A stretch of DNA of 64,000 bases. Origin: Myoxocephalus aenaeus (Eukaryota; Chordata; Actinopteri; Perciformes; Cottidae). Under the pieces are notes generated by a model. The model made no database searches, was not told the origin of the DNA, and saw nothing but the letters and a program-made list of their open reading frames with translations. The position numbers and the translations under genes were made by a program. The stretch spans positions 13,158,001 to 13,222,000 of the forward strand of contig JBAMJR010000031.1 of assembly GCA_038501785.1 (NCBI GenBank). Reading direction: 5' to 3'. This document shows, in pieces, positions 33,925 to 47,359 of this stretch (the stretch's first letter is position 1; every line of letters begins with the position of its first letter).

Positions 33925-34356
33925 AGGGCAAGTATAGCATTTCGCAGTATCTATTAACAAAAATAGAAAAGAATATTCATAACAATGTTTTCATTATTGC
34001 GGAGTCACCTGAAACTAAGATGCTTTGTGTTGTTGTTAGCTTGGAATGACTCTGTGATATCTATTGGGAGCCGGTCCTCTTCACAGACTTTCTACAAACA
34101 CTCGCTCTAGTGCGAGTCATCTGAAGGCCATCGTGATGCTCAGTCATGCTTGTGAAACTGCGGTAACATTAGCATAAAAGTAAAAAGATGTGGTGCCACT
34201 CGCCACCGCCTGACTTCCATTGCTCCTAAAGTAGCGTTATTATGGTAACCGCTGTTACCACAGTCTTGGAAAGGGAGGAGTGAGCGGAGTGGTATTCAGC
34301 TGGTTGCAATCTGCAACCACACTGCTACACACCACCAAATACTACACGCTGGCCCT
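33925..34356 (-). mobile_element. TTAA-target MITE of a percomorph-type family
   Basis: Read on the minus strand it starts AGGGCCAGCGTGTAGTATTT, then GTGGTTGCAGATTGCAACCA, CTGAATACCACTCCGCTCAC, TCCTCCCTTTCCAAG, further in GAAGAGGACCGGCTCCCAAT, and ends near AATGCTATACTTGCCCTCT. This is the motif order of a repeat very common in percomorph fish. The right target is TTAA (34357-34360); the left is TTAG (33921-33924), one change from TTAA. The inverted ends are short and diverged. There is no transposase. It explains the protein-like plus-strand frame at 33810-34049 as non-coding. Confidence 0.75.
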
Positions 34357-34360
34357 TTAA

Positions 34361-37300
34361 TTGTGTCCTCTCAATTCGAGCAAAAGAATGGATTGCTTCA
34401 TGCAGAAGCATTTCAAAGTAATAGGCCTTGTCAGCTTGCATGACATACAGTCCAACCGCTAATAATCAATTGTTTTTTCCACAGGCCAAGTCGGTCCGCT
34501 TTAGCCACAGTGTGCATGTCCCAAATCCGTGATGACATACATTTCTACTACAGCCTCACAGCAGGGACAGCCATGGCGGCGCAGGGCCGACCACGGCCGA
34601 CCCGTGACGGTCTCCCTCCATTCAGCCGTCGCCTCAGCGGCTAAACCCGTGTGTCTCGACTCAGAGATAAAACTCTGTTTTTAAAAGTAATTTTGTTCAG
34701 CTCTCAGTAAGTTTGTAGCATCTATTTGAATTAGTTTCACTGCTGTGTTCTCATGCAATTCTTCAATATAAACGGGTAAATAAATTCTAATCAACCAGTT
34801 ATGGACATTTATTGAGCAATTTAAAACGGCTGCTTTACAGCTGATTAGCTCATCAGTTGTGAAAGGTAAAAAAAAGAGACTCAGACCATTGCAATGGATT
34901 TGCCTGCTTGGACAGCACCACAGCCTGTAGATAGATGTCCACTGTGTTTTACATAGTCAGTCATTCAATATATTCAATTTGTCTGGAGCTGCATAGGTGG
35001 AACTCTCAAATGCAACCTACTGTGGTTTATGATTCAGTTCCCTAAAAAGTGATCTCTTACGTTAAAATGCAAAATGCCTCCAGAAGTTTGTCAATACAGC
35101 CACCTGTGGTTGCAATAACAACTGGGATTCTGAAAAGCCCTCCTGCTGACACAAAAGTGAGGATGATGTAATTGCATGTTGTTTCACACAAACTTAATCT
35201 TGTATCCATCCCTACCTCAATCTTTATCATCCAAGGAAAATAATGTGGATTCATAATTTTGTTTTGACAATTTCACATGCAATTGACCCTTTCCTAAGCT
35301 GCTACTCCATGCACACTTTTAACCTTTTAAGCCCCACGTACCCTATATCGGGCCTTTTTTCGAGGTTCACTGTGTTCAAGTAGTTCAAGTAGTCGTATGA
35401 ACCACAAATTAATTATAATACTTTATTATTTCATATCATTTTTTTCAGAATTTCTTTGTGAAAAAAAATTAGATTTTCAAAGAAATTACTTTTATAACAA
35501 ATTTTGATCATAACTATGAAAAACCAGCATGATCTAAGCAAGATTGGCCGAAAATGCTTTTCGAGTGGTTTCCGACATGTTCAAAATGTGTGCTTTCAGA
35601 CCCTTACCAACGTCCCACATACTAATAACACACCTTTTTGGAAAGAACATGCCCTAAAGAACCCAGATCTGCAAAACACAGAAAAACAAAGTGTTGGGGT
35701 GATTCAAAGGTTTCATAGAAGTAAAAAAATGGTGTAAATTGGTTCAGAAATGGAAAATTTAAAGGTTTTATGAGAAAACTACATTCCCCATAGGCATGCC
35801 CGGATGCGTTCTCTTCAGTAGGCTCCGTCCGTGCTGTCTGACGTAAAGATCGTAAACAAAACAGGAGGACCGTAAAACACGGAAGCGTGAGATGGCGGAA
35901 AAACAACAACTCTCCGGACGTTTTGGGAACTTTAAGGTACTAATAGTGGACCACTATGGATATGGATTGCTTTGTTAGACTCCTACAAGCCCGGACGGTT
36001 ACGGAGATGTCTTTATTAGTGAAATCCAATGTTGTAAAGGGTACTTATGAGGGTTTTCGTGAAACCTTACGGGCGGCGCGAAAAATTACGGCGAGTCGTT
36101 GGAATGTACGTAAGTACATAAACTTAACGGTTACTTTTATTATTTTGTACAGAGCCGATGTCTTCTCAAAAGGGTTGCAGTATTGTAGAACTTTAAATGA
36201 ACTTTACATTATTTTTTTTGGTTCGTCCGATAATGGCCGCGGGTGGGGGGGGGATCAAGCGTGGGGCTAGTATCTTTGGTGTGTCTTATTGTATTGAATC
36301 CACATTTACTGAGATTACTATTTTAATATGACAATTTAAAGTGCAACCATCTCAGAATTTTAACAAAACATTTGTTACTGAACTAACTGCTCATCACTTC
36401 GTTCTGGTCTTGATTACGTTGAAAAGGTAATTGGAAATTGAATGAAAAATATTGCGCTTTTCTTGTGATGAATTTTTATAAATACCAGACAAATCTGGTA
36501 ACACCACAAGGCAATAGAAACGCGCTAATACTTCCCATTACAATGGTAGGATTTCCATTGGTTGAAAACCAAGTGTGTGTATGTGTTGAGTGTGCTTCTG
36601 AAGGTGAAATTGCTTTTGTCGGCAGTCTGACCTCTCGTTGGTCCAATTCGCCTCAAAGATTTGTCATCTCCGTACGGTGTGCAAATAGTTAGGGGGCTTG
36701 TGTTAAACCCCATTGTACTGAACCCAATAGTACATGACACACATACACACACACTCTAGAGCATGAATTTATTCATCAGTCCGATTAACCATTCAGCAGT
36801 GTGTAATCTCTTGTCTTGGGCGACTGTGGTGGGCAGGTGAGGGTCATTGGTCCATTTGTAAACAAACACTATGTTTGACTGCTTAATCCACTTCATTTGC
36901 TTGACATTCTCAAAAAGAGGGATGCACTGTTTTTATTTATTTTTTGCTGACATTCGGTTGCACCAGGATAGAACTTAGTCAACATCTCAGGAGAGTGGAT
37001 GTGCGAGTGGATGTGGCTGAAAATAGAATGGACTGTGCTCGTTGCCCTCAATGCAAGAACCCATAGTGCTGCTATTTTTAATTTGTTTTCATACCACTGG
37101 GAATAGAAAACACACCTCTAAAATATTGGGGTACTAATAAGTAATCTATTATTTGTTATGGTTCATTTGGTTAGGCAACATAAAACAGTAGTGAGGCATC
37201 CAACAGACGGTTTGATTAGAATAAAGCAAAGTTGAACTGCTCTTTTTAATTCCACGAAGTGTTGTCATTACCAAATTGAAGCATTAAGGTAGAAATCAAA

Positions 37301-39734
37301 GACATTGCCCAACTTCCTTTTCCTCTTTTATCTGTATGACAGGACGGGGATCTGTTATCCATTGGGCTTGTTAATATTTCAGATGCTTATGTACAGCTGT
37401 ACATAATTGATCATTTACACTAACAGTTTCTGAGTGTCCTATTTAGGCTGTCCTCGCTCCAATTCAGCTGCTTTGTGTTGCACAGTACGGGCTGATAGAT
37501 TGGCAAAGCATGCAGACAATCATATGGTTGCTGTTCATAACTGTTTTAGCATCCTTGAGGCCTTGTTTAGATCAGACCCCATATGTAAGCCAGTACCATT
37601 CTCGTGTACCTTGTGATCTATTTTAAAGTGTTCTCGTGTCCACAGCTCTGCTTGTACTGACTGAGTCCCAGAAGTGAGTGTGAGGGAGGAAAATGTGCTG
37701 AAAAAAGATGATGGGGGAAGTATCCACCTTCCCTGAATAGAACACAGAATGAACCTTTCTGCAACAGCCTTAACTTGTATTACTTCTTTCATTATGTAAA
37801 GATCATCTCTTCTATGCATAATGGCTTACGTCAGTTTATCTTAAGTCTTGTAGTACTTATATTGACAGTAGCCCAATGAATTGTATTTCTTCCCAGACTC
37901 CCTCTAATCCCTTTGCATGTTTAGTTTTAATTGCTGAAAATAACAATTTGCACAAGAACAATGTGTGGTTGTTTGGTTATTTTTACCAGAAATATAGTGC
38001 TATAATTCAAATGACTTTGCACACTAAAATGGTGAACCCAATAATACCAATAAACCCAAATGTGTGTATGTGGACAAGAATGATGTGAGCACTACCACAA
38101 TGTTCCTGCCATAGCACATGTTGAAAACATTTTCAATCAGGTCAGAAATGAATAGGTTGATTTAAGTTTAGGTAAGTCAAACAAGTTTGGTTACAACCAG
38201 GATATGCGTTGGTTTATTTTTGGTACATACTGTATTTATTTAGGATCCACACAAAGAAGTCTGCAGTAAATCTTTGCATTCAGCGCAAAACGAGGGGAAA
38301 TGAGACTCCTAATGTATGCAGAAAAGTTTCAGGACAAGTAATTCTTGCTTGTCTTTAAATCTGTTAATTTACATCTAAATTTAGCCTGAACATATCTCTG
38401 AACTCAATCATATCTGCCACGGATTTGTGATTATCAGATAAGGAATATTCAGTCTTGTCACAAGCACTCCAAAGTAGCCCCTCAATATTCTCAGTCAAGC
38501 GTGCCGTTCAGAAAGAATAGAACAATAACGCCAACAGCAACATAGCAGACATCTACTTTACTTTAAGAACTGTGGTCTGCTCATTTCAACACCGCTGATT
38601 GCCGAATCTGTCTGCCATTGCTTTACTACTCGCCGGATAGTGGCCCATAATCCTCGCCACAGAGCATGAAATGATTACATCACATACAGCTTGCTGTCAC
38701 AACGGATGTTATATTATGTGTTAGTCTTAGAAATATCATATGTCCATTGTGTTGGAGTAGAAAAAAACAACTTAGCATTCATTGGGAGACGCAGCAAGGT
38801 TTCTGGAAATGTATCTCTCCATCCAACCCCTTCACCTCTAACCACTTCCCTTCCCTCTGCTCTGCTCTATTCCATTGTCAAGCTAGTTTGAAGACCATTC
38901 TCCTCCAATGCTCTTGCGGTGAGGAAATGCACTTCTCTCAAATGACATGCTTGGAACATGTTATTTCCTTTATACACATCGTGTTGATTTTCACAAAATT
39001 TCACACAAGACCAGGCTGCATTAACCCGTCATACTCTTTTAGATGGGTCATTAGGTTTGTGCTCTAACCTTGGAAGATATGTCCGTTATACAGCGTCTTT
39101 TAAACCCATTACCTTGTCTGTTCGCAGTTGACTTGATTAATCCTCCTCTGTCTCCTACTCGTGAAACTCGGGTTGCTTATTACCAGGTATCCAGGGGTGA
39201 CTGGCCTTGAGGCGATGCCATTTCCCTGGGTCTAAATAGCCAATTAGCTGAGACCTTGGGAACCACAGAAAGGCAACCATTAGTAATTAGCCGTTGACAT
39301 TTGGCTGCTGTATGGAGCAGTAGCCTGATATTCTGACTGAATGGCCGTTTCTTTGAATTGGTGGTGGGAATTTGAGGCGTGTGTGGTGATTCAGAGCTCT
39401 AAACAGGGTAATGGGATTATAAAGGTGTGGCCAGTGTGATGGATCAATGCTTTCCAACAATCATTTTAAATCTTTATCTTCCAGTGACACCTTTTTGAAA
39501 GGATTTCATCTCACAAGATCATCCAAGCAAGTCAGTCAATTCATAGTCAGAAGATCAAAATAGTATATTCCCTCATGCTGTGACCGTTTGACGACCAGGG
39601 ACTTTTTTTTAAATCATCTTTGTAATCCAAGTTTGCGAATGACTGAGGGTACTAAGCATTAAGAACATTGAATATAGTCCATGTCCACCACTGCTCATGA
39701 GACATATTACTGTACAGTGAAGGCATTATAGTTG

Positions 39735-39737
<3 letters not shown>
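34361..39737. other. 5.4-kb block, no gene supported
   Basis: Mostly repeat-free. At 35775-35960 there is an ACTACATTCCCCATAGGCATG word (ZNF143-like) followed by CpG-containing sequence and GAGATGGCGGAAAAAC. At 36241-36252 there is a G run. Open frames at 35956-36270 and 36438-36692 have protein-like composition but no splice signals, start context or known domain. 39130-39350 is balanced, with several TAATTA/CAATTA words, and could be a conserved non-coding element. Confidence 0.35.

Positions 39738-39811
<74 letters not shown>
39738..39811 (+). repeat. (TA)n microsatellite, ~74 bp
   Basis: About 37 TA units without interruption. Confidence 0.97.
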
Positions 39812-39815
<4 letters not shown>

Positions 39816-42800
39816 TTCTATACATTTTCTGGCTTACAACACCACTATTCAAATATAGTATTATAATGCACTGTATTTCCATATCCACGCAATATCTACT
39901 TGAAACTTAAATTATCTGTCCTGAAATTAATTTATATTGGACATGGATGGGACAGCAGCTAATGGTTATATTTCATTACCCATTAATATGCCAATAGTTC
40001 TCTCAATAAATCGTTTGGTCTAAAAGATATAATGACAGTGACAAATGTGTGTCAAAATGTCCTAAAGCCCACGGGGACGTCATGGAATAGTTTCATCACT
40101 CCAAAATAAGGCCAAAAGATATTCACTTATTGTTATAGTTTTAATTAATTCTACGGTAGGAATAATGTATCCCATACCGATTTATCTGTACATGGTTTTT
40201 CCATGTCTCACGGCCACTAATACTAAAACTCAAATTTCTTAACTTCAAACTCTACCTCCTCTTATGCCTACTCAGACATTCTCTGCTGATCAGTAACTTG
40301 TTCGAATGTCATGTGGTACAAAGGAACAAATCTGATTAAAGCCTCACAATGCATAGTAGACATAATGGGATCTCATGACCCGGTCGCAATCATGACATCA
40401 TTTCTGCTCCACTGTCTCAACATCTACACGAGCTGCATTGGCTCAGTTGACACAAAGGCTGGTGAGCTACACGTTGTTTAGTTCTCAGCCAATTTCTGCA
40501 GACAAGTATTATGTAGAAGACAATACTGTCTTGTCTGTGTCAAGGCCCTTGGAGAGCAAAAAAAACACAGCATTGTCAAGAAAGCAAAAAGAAACATTAA
40601 TAACGTCTAATTCAAGTCAAGTAGTATACTGGTACATGTCCACAGGGGCGTGAGGGGAATGTCTGTCTTCTATTTAGATTGACAATGGTTAGTTTAACCG
40701 TTTTGTTGGGAGTTTGAATGAATGAGGAGCGGCCAACGTGACAGCCGGCCTGGCCTCTTAATGCATTGGGCAGTAGTTGACATAGACAATGAATGGGGAG
40801 TGTGGAAATGAGGGATCCTGTGGACACACCAAAGGTGTATGTAATGGGCACTAAATAGATATACGTAGATAGAATGTCTATAGAACATATCGAGTACAGA
40901 CAGGGTGTCGATTACGTAGGTCTCTGGTGTCGATTACGTAGATCTCTGGGCAGGGCTGGGAGGGTGCTGTGGGGGTATCAGAGTTATCAGAGTACTACAT
41001 CAGAGTCTTTTGCTCTGCATATTGCACAGGAGGGTATACAATTAAGATGAGCAACAGGAACCCTGTCCCATTAGCTGCAATGCAATAATAATGGCTGCAG
41101 CTGGGGCTAAGAGCCAACATGTGTTTGTTCTTACAGGGCAAATAGAAGACAGAAGGAGGAAGAGAAATTAAATTTCAGTCTTCATCTCCGAGGATAGGTG
41201 TGAACTTGACTTTCAGTCATCCAGTCAGGGGCTGTGACAGGCTGGGCGGCGGTGTAAATCTACCTCTCAGCAGAACATCAACATCCTGCCTCTGACCTAC
41301 ATTCACAGATATGGACAATAACAACAGAGAGAATATTGTGGAATTAAGAGCAAGCGGGGCAATTTTATTAGGACGCTCCGGCTCTGGGTGTGCTCACAGT
41401 TCCTCCAAATCTCTCGGGACAATCACTCATATTACTGGAGGCAGAGGATGATTTTTTTGTCAGGCATTTCCTGTCTCAATAATACATCTATTGTTAGTTT
41501 TGCTATTCTATGAGCGGAGAGGTTCGGAGGCAGTATAAAAATATTTCAAGGCTTTCAAAATCTATTTTTCATGAGCTTCATGGCCTTCAGAGAAAATTGC
41601 TATAGAAGCACCGTTCATTTTAGTAGGACACAAATGTTGAAAATATTTTGGATGCCTCAGGGTGAAACCTAAATTGCGCATGACCAAACAGAAAGTGAAT
41701 GATATGCTGATAAAGTTGGTACAGTGCTGCCACCATGGTTCCCCATCTGAGTGTGCTCGTTGTTATTCCTGGTGAGAAAAAAAAGGAACATTTTAGGACA
41801 TCCAAGAACCTGCAGTTGCAGTTAACATCATCTGAAAGAACATGGACATTCAAGCCTGGGTTTGACTGCAATCACTACCGAATACAAAAGTCATGAGCAA
41901 CTAACAACAGGAACGAGTCAATATTTTCAATAATATTCTCAACGACAATAATCAAATCAAATTACGTCAAATTTAATCACAATTAAGTTTTCCCCAGATG
42001 GTTTTCTCTGTTTCTATGGGAATAGCATACACATGGTGGGTTGTCTTGGGATTTGTATTGTGGTTATTATTAACAGTGTCGGTGGAGGGAAATACTAAGA
42101 AGTATTTAGCCGCATAGCCTCAACCTGACAGCCGCGTCTTCGGCTAGTGCCTTGAACGAGCACCTCACTGCTCCAAAAAAAACAAAAAAAACAATACCGT
42201 ACCTCAGAGTGTGATTTTCCTGTCCATCACCTTTACTTAACCGACGCTGATTTCCAACATGAATATTACTTATTGGTATTTCTGAAAGTGTACTAGATTT
42301 AGATAATGTCAATGTTGGGCCGTTCCCGGCGGGAGCCTTTGTAAGACGAGACACGGTGTGGAGAATAAGTAAGCGAGGAAGGAGAGGAGGATAAAGTGTA
42401 GGAGCTGCAAATGCCAACAGCAACAGTCTCATCTGTACAACACCCGGATGGCATTTACCTGACAGCAGGGCAGTGGAAGTACAGAGCCTTCAGCCTTTGC
42501 CTTCCTGCGAATCCACGTCCCTGGTGTTTCCCTCCTCCGTCTTGTCCTCTTCCTCTTTACTTTTCTGTCTGCACCAATTGCCCCCACAGTAATCTTCTCC
42601 TGCCTCCTCTAAACTCCTCTCAACCCCTCTGCCGCTAGTCCTGATCAGCCGCACCACGGGCGAAGGCGCTGTCTTGTGCAAAACATGTGCCTGATAAATG
42701 AAGATCCAGACATCTGCTACTGAGGGGGCCCTGGAGCTCATGGGGGGCTAAATCACCACCATTGATTGTGCAGCTTCAACGCACTGACAAAAGGCCATGA

Positions 42801-43451
42801 TCACTCATCTTGTTAAAAGCGGATTATCGGCCTGTTTGTATCTTGTTCAGCCCATAAAGATTTTTCTTCCTCCCCTTTCTCTCCAATTTTAACACATTAG
42901 CTGTTTTTCTTTGGCCTAATTTGCTGAACGGATAATCCTCCACGTTGGTTTTTTTGTGTCTCCAATGGTACTATAGAACTGAATGCTGTATTGTTTTCTT
43001 CTAAAATGGCTGACTGTGAAGATGTGCTGAAGTGTTAAGTGGCGGCTTTGATTTTCTGGCTGGTAAATACGACTTGTATGGTGGATGGGTTGTTTAGCTC
43101 TTGGCCATGTGTGCCTTTTGTTGCATCAGAGAGATTATCCATTCTGACCCAAGTAGTTGTCATACAAGAGCACTTTGTTTGATCCAGGAGAAGAATTAAT
43201 CAAGCCATCCTCATCCAATTGTTCCAAAGTGCTGCAAATTTGCAGAGCTCATGGATACCATCATTTGAACTAAATGGCATCAGGTTGATTGTATCTGCAA
43301 TTGTTATCATATATATTGACAGAGTAATTACACTACAATTCATAGAAAAAAAATAGACATGACAGTGTGCTGTTTGTGGTGCAGGATCGAGTCATCTGCG
43401 TTATGATTTAAAGGAAAATCAGTGTGCTGTTCCCTCTCGGTCATTAAGGAT
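39812..43451. other. unique sequence, no gene seen
   Basis: Contains a short two-copy direct repeat (40899-40945) and A-rich runs near 42174-42192. Pyrimidine-rich DNA at 42480-42640 opens frames on both strands but shows no domain. 41040-41600 and 42830-43200 are balanced and repeat-free. Confidence 0.35.
40899..40945 (+). repeat. two-copy direct repeat
   Basis: GGTGTCGATTACGTAGGTCT then CTGGTGTCGATTACGTAGATC: two adjacent copies of a 24-bp unit with one difference. Confidence 0.85.
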
Positions 43452-43763
43452 TGTGTCATCTGCATAATGACTTAGTAGCTATCCAAGATGGAATGAGAGC
43501 ACACGTGCGAATGTGTGTGCATGTCGGGGAGCAGGGGTCTAATGACATATCACTGCTTAATCCGAAACTCGCCGGGATAAAACCCATTTACCTTCCTTGA
43601 GCTCCTTGTCCAAGCTGAGTCCTCAACGCAGACAAATGAATCCAAGAGAAAATGGACCAGCAGCAGGTTTAATTAAGCTGTTTGTATATGAATATATTTC
43701 ACAGAAGTGTTGGGGGGCAGCTCCACAGAATGACTGCCAGTGGAGGTTAATCTTTGCTTGACA
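43452..43763 (+). repeat. local duplication, copy A
   Basis: Matches 45007-45318 in the same order and orientation, with blocks such as TTGTGTCATCTG, AATGAGAGCA, GGGGTCTAATGAC, CCCATTTACCTTCCTTGAGC, TTGTCCAAGCTGAG, AACGCAGACAAAT, GAGAAAATGGA and AGTGGAGGTTAATC. No coding capacity or transposon ends are seen. Confidence 0.8.
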
Positions 43764-45006
43764 GAGTGGACGTGGAGAGAGAGGGGGAAAAAAGAAATGA
43801 AAGAAAGAAAGAAAAAGAGAAGTATGCCGTACAGAGTTTTTCATTTTGGAAAAAAAAAGAGAAATCCAGTTTGGCACCATGAAAACCACCACAACAATGG
43901 AGCGTACACACCCTCACAAGACAAATGAGACAAAAAGTTGCACCGAGCAAACTCCTTAACCCGCCGTCTCACTACCCGCTCCAGAAAAGCAACATTTTGG
44001 AGAGACCACAAGTTTCTCCTGGCACCTCCATATTCCTTTTACTTAATGAAAAATACAAATATTAAGGCATATCATTCTGTATGCACATGCATTCTACATG
44101 CTCAATGCTGTACATTGCACGATATTGATCAAGAGTGTTATTTTATGGATATTAATTAAATCATTGATGTGAGTTGCACACTGGTTTATGTCCAAAGGAG
44201 TGAATATAGTCAAGCTCACAGGAAACAAAAAATAATGAAGGCATAATTCAAATATGTCTCTGATTTTAAATGAAATGTAATGGATAGTGCTATAAATCAG
44301 TTGAAATGGTCTTTCTGCACCAGTTCTGAAGTACGTTAATATGATATAACTCGTGATTATTTAATTTCCCTTGCTACCTGGCAGTCACAGCTGTTATAAC
44401 TATTTCCAGTCTTCATGTTATCAGTTTGATCTGAGTTTATAATAAACGTGTTACCAAAACACATCAACCTTCGGTTATGGTTTTCCCATTTATAGCAGAT
44501 ATGATTATTTAATTCTTAACGTAATTATAATCAGCGCTTGTAATAATCCCAAGTGATGATGTCATATAGAGGGTTTGAGGAGAGACAGGAACGCAGACAG
44601 CAGCATGAGAGTCTAACACGGCAATCGAGTAGTGTTGCACCCACTGGCCAACCTGCTTGAGGCTAGTTTCATCCTGTCGAGCCAGCTTCCAGATATCTGA
44701 ATCACAAACCCACATTTCAAACTGTGTTGATTAAATAGGTCTGGTGTTGCTCTTGTGACAGGATATATCTCTCTTAAGCTCTGTGCAACCGCACAAATTG
44801 GAGAAACGGAGGTTTTGAGGGCTGGTCGGTTGTTACACAAGCACCAGATTGACGTCAAATCAAAGCGAACAACGAGAATATCATCACTTTTATGCCTAAT
44901 GATATGCTGCCGTTTCTCTGCGTGGAACATTTTAATTGATTGAATGTAATTAAAATGTCATTTAGAAAAACTACAGTTTGTGAAGTGTTGTTCAGCGATG
45001 TAGAAT
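43764..45006. other. unique spacer between the two duplicate copies
   Basis: A/G-rich run at 43778-43860. No gene is seen. Confidence 0.4.
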
Positions 45007-45318
45007 TGTGTCATTTGTGCGATGATGTATGGCTACCTTTCTCAGGAAGGATTGAGAGCATGTATGTATGTGTGTTTTGTGGTTTGAGAAGTTGGGGTCT
45101 AATGACCAGATCAGTGCAAACATTCAAAACTTCCTGGCACAGAGTCCATTTACCTCCTTGAGCTTTTTGTCCAAGACGAGCACTCAACACAGACAAATCC
45201 CAGAGAAAATGGAGCGCCAGCAGATTTGGAGACACCGGTACACACATCCATTGTGGTGGAGTGGAAGTGACTGCTTCATCTAATTACAACCAATGGAGGT
45301 TAATCCCTGCTTTCGAGA
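45007..45318 (+). repeat. local duplication, copy B
   Basis: The counterpart of 43452-43763 at a constant offset of about 1555 bp: GTGTCATTTG, GATTGAGAGCA, GGGGTCTAATGACC, GTCCATTTACCTCCTTGAGC, TTGTCCAAGACGAG, AACACAGACAAAT, GAGAAAATGGA and AATGGAGGTTAATC. By eye about 65-75% identical overall, with near-perfect cores. Confidence 0.8.
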
Positions 45319-47329
45319 AAAAAATAATACAATAATATCTCAGCGGTGCTCTCCTCGGTGTACCTACTGCGTCTATCATGTCTGAAAATATGTGCCAACA
45401 GACCGGATATCCAGCCCACCCTCATTGTGCTGCTTAATCCTAACAACAACCATTTAGAGAGGCCTCAGAAATAGGAGGGAAACCCTTTTATATAAACTTC
45501 TATCATTTAGAAGGGTTGTTACATACATGTCAAAAATCATTGTCAAAATGTGTCGTCGTGACCCGGATTGGGAATGATCTGCTTATTTATTGGCTTTAAC
45601 AAGCCCTTAACCGGAGAACTAAATGTTCACATATCATCTACTCTGCCACTCCTATATTAATGTTTTAATGATCTCCTGATTTGTATTAAGAGTGTTTTTG
45701 AGATAATTATCATGGCATGTAGACGTTTGAATAAATGCCACAATTTGCCAAGGATGCCAGTAGAGTCCCAGGTATAATCATCTCACAGGGGAGCTTTTGA
45801 ATCTGTGTGCCCGTGAACAATGAGGCGAGTCATACTGGAAGAGCTCAACAGCATTGCATGATTGATGATGTGTCTACTTTGGGGGGAAATATTTGAATTA
45901 ATGGTACCGACTCGTGGCGTATGAATTCAACCATGCCAAGAATGACGTGAGCCACCGCGACACTCCTTAAATTAAGTTTCACAGCGCTGTTGTTACATGA
46001 GATCTCGTGACAAGGTTGGTTTTCCACTTTTCCAGAAGAAAAAGTGCAGATTGTACTCGGCTGCAAACCCTTAAGGTCATGTTTGCCCTGTGATATAGTT
46101 ATCGCAGTATCTTTCGTCTTTATTCAATTTTTTGTGAATTCGCACCTCAGTTTCACTATATGCGAAGACATGGGGTGACACAGACTGCAGTAGTGTGAGG
46201 GTGTCAGACAGAAATTAAAGTGTTGTGAAAACAGGAGATGAAAGTTGACTCTAGCTTATTGCAGCTAGTTATTACTGCTGAGGAAAAGACATGTTGATAC
46301 CTCCAGTGGGCCAGCACTGTGCGGACCAGAGCTTGTCTGATTTATCCAGAAGACCATATGTGAGGCAGATTAAAGTGCCGAACCACCAGATTAAGAGACT
46401 GCTATCCCAGCTATAGCCAAGGTCTAATTAAGAAAATGTGATGGCTTCTCTTTTTAAAGAGAGAGTGTAATATGTTCCAAGCCCCTTGACTTGCCATCAG
46501 ATATGCACAATACAAAGATTATTGGTTTCAGGAAAGATTTCTAGTGAAAAATGGAGCCATGAATTGTAGCAATAAGGGACTTTAAAGAACTTAAATTAAT
46601 TTCTGGATCCCCTTACTCCCCTACTAAGGTCCATGGGACGAGGATTAACTAAAATGGTTTCCTTGAGGGAGTGACATGGGGAGAGCTGTAGTTTGTTTGC
46701 TGCTTTAGCTAAGCCCATAAAGTGTTCACAGTGGCTGTCAGTGTTGAACACTCACAGGGGTTTTGCAAATCACTTCCTGTTGTGCTTAAACACGGTGAGA
46801 CGTATTGAATATGGCTCACAAACTTGAGTGAATTAAGCTGCTGTGTCATTGAGGATGAAAGCCGCACCACGGCCCTCTGTGCCTGTGGATGAGCACTGAA
46901 CCCGAGCCGAGTGGTGAAAGTCCCAATTTAAATGTGCTTTCAGAATGGAACGGCAAAAACAAAAACCACTTGAATGTAATGCATCGCTGGAATAAAGCGA
47001 GAAAATGCATCCAGAATGTTAATTGCACCACATTAGGGGACAGAGCCGAAGAAAGATGGCGAAAAAGCAAAAAGGTGTTAGAAGCAATGTGTGCTCTCCA
47101 TGTGTAATTAAAGATTTGTACAAAGTAATTGCTGGTGATCTGTATCCATAATATGATCATCCACGGATGCGCATTAAAGACGTCACTTTGATGTCAATAT
47201 CGCTGCACTGATTGGTATCAAAGCATACCATCTTTCAGAAGACAATATCTCCCATCTATCTAAGATGCTTTGAAGTTGCACCACCTGCCCTGTCTCCTCA
47301 TTGATACCATCAGACAGAGCTGCTGCTGC

Positions 47330-47359
47330 TATATATATATATATATTTTTTTTTTTTCT
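47330..47359 (+). repeat. (TA)n followed by a T run
   Basis: About eight TA units then 13 T. Confidence 0.9.

Noticed and set aside
33810..34049. 79-codon plus-strand frame with protein-like composition
   Set aside because: Most of it lies inside, and antisense to, a common percomorph TTAA MITE, so it is not a gene.
35956..36692. Two frames (about 104 and 84 codons) that look varied in composition
   Set aside because: No splice sites, no start context, no recognised domain, and the second begins at a TTG. Not enough to call a gene.
39652..39888. 78-codon frame with Tyr-Ile runs
   Set aside because: Translation of the (TA)n tract.
44940..45161. 73-codon cysteine-containing frame over duplicate copy B
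   Set aside because: The corresponding frame is not kept open in copy A, so the shared sequence is not coding.
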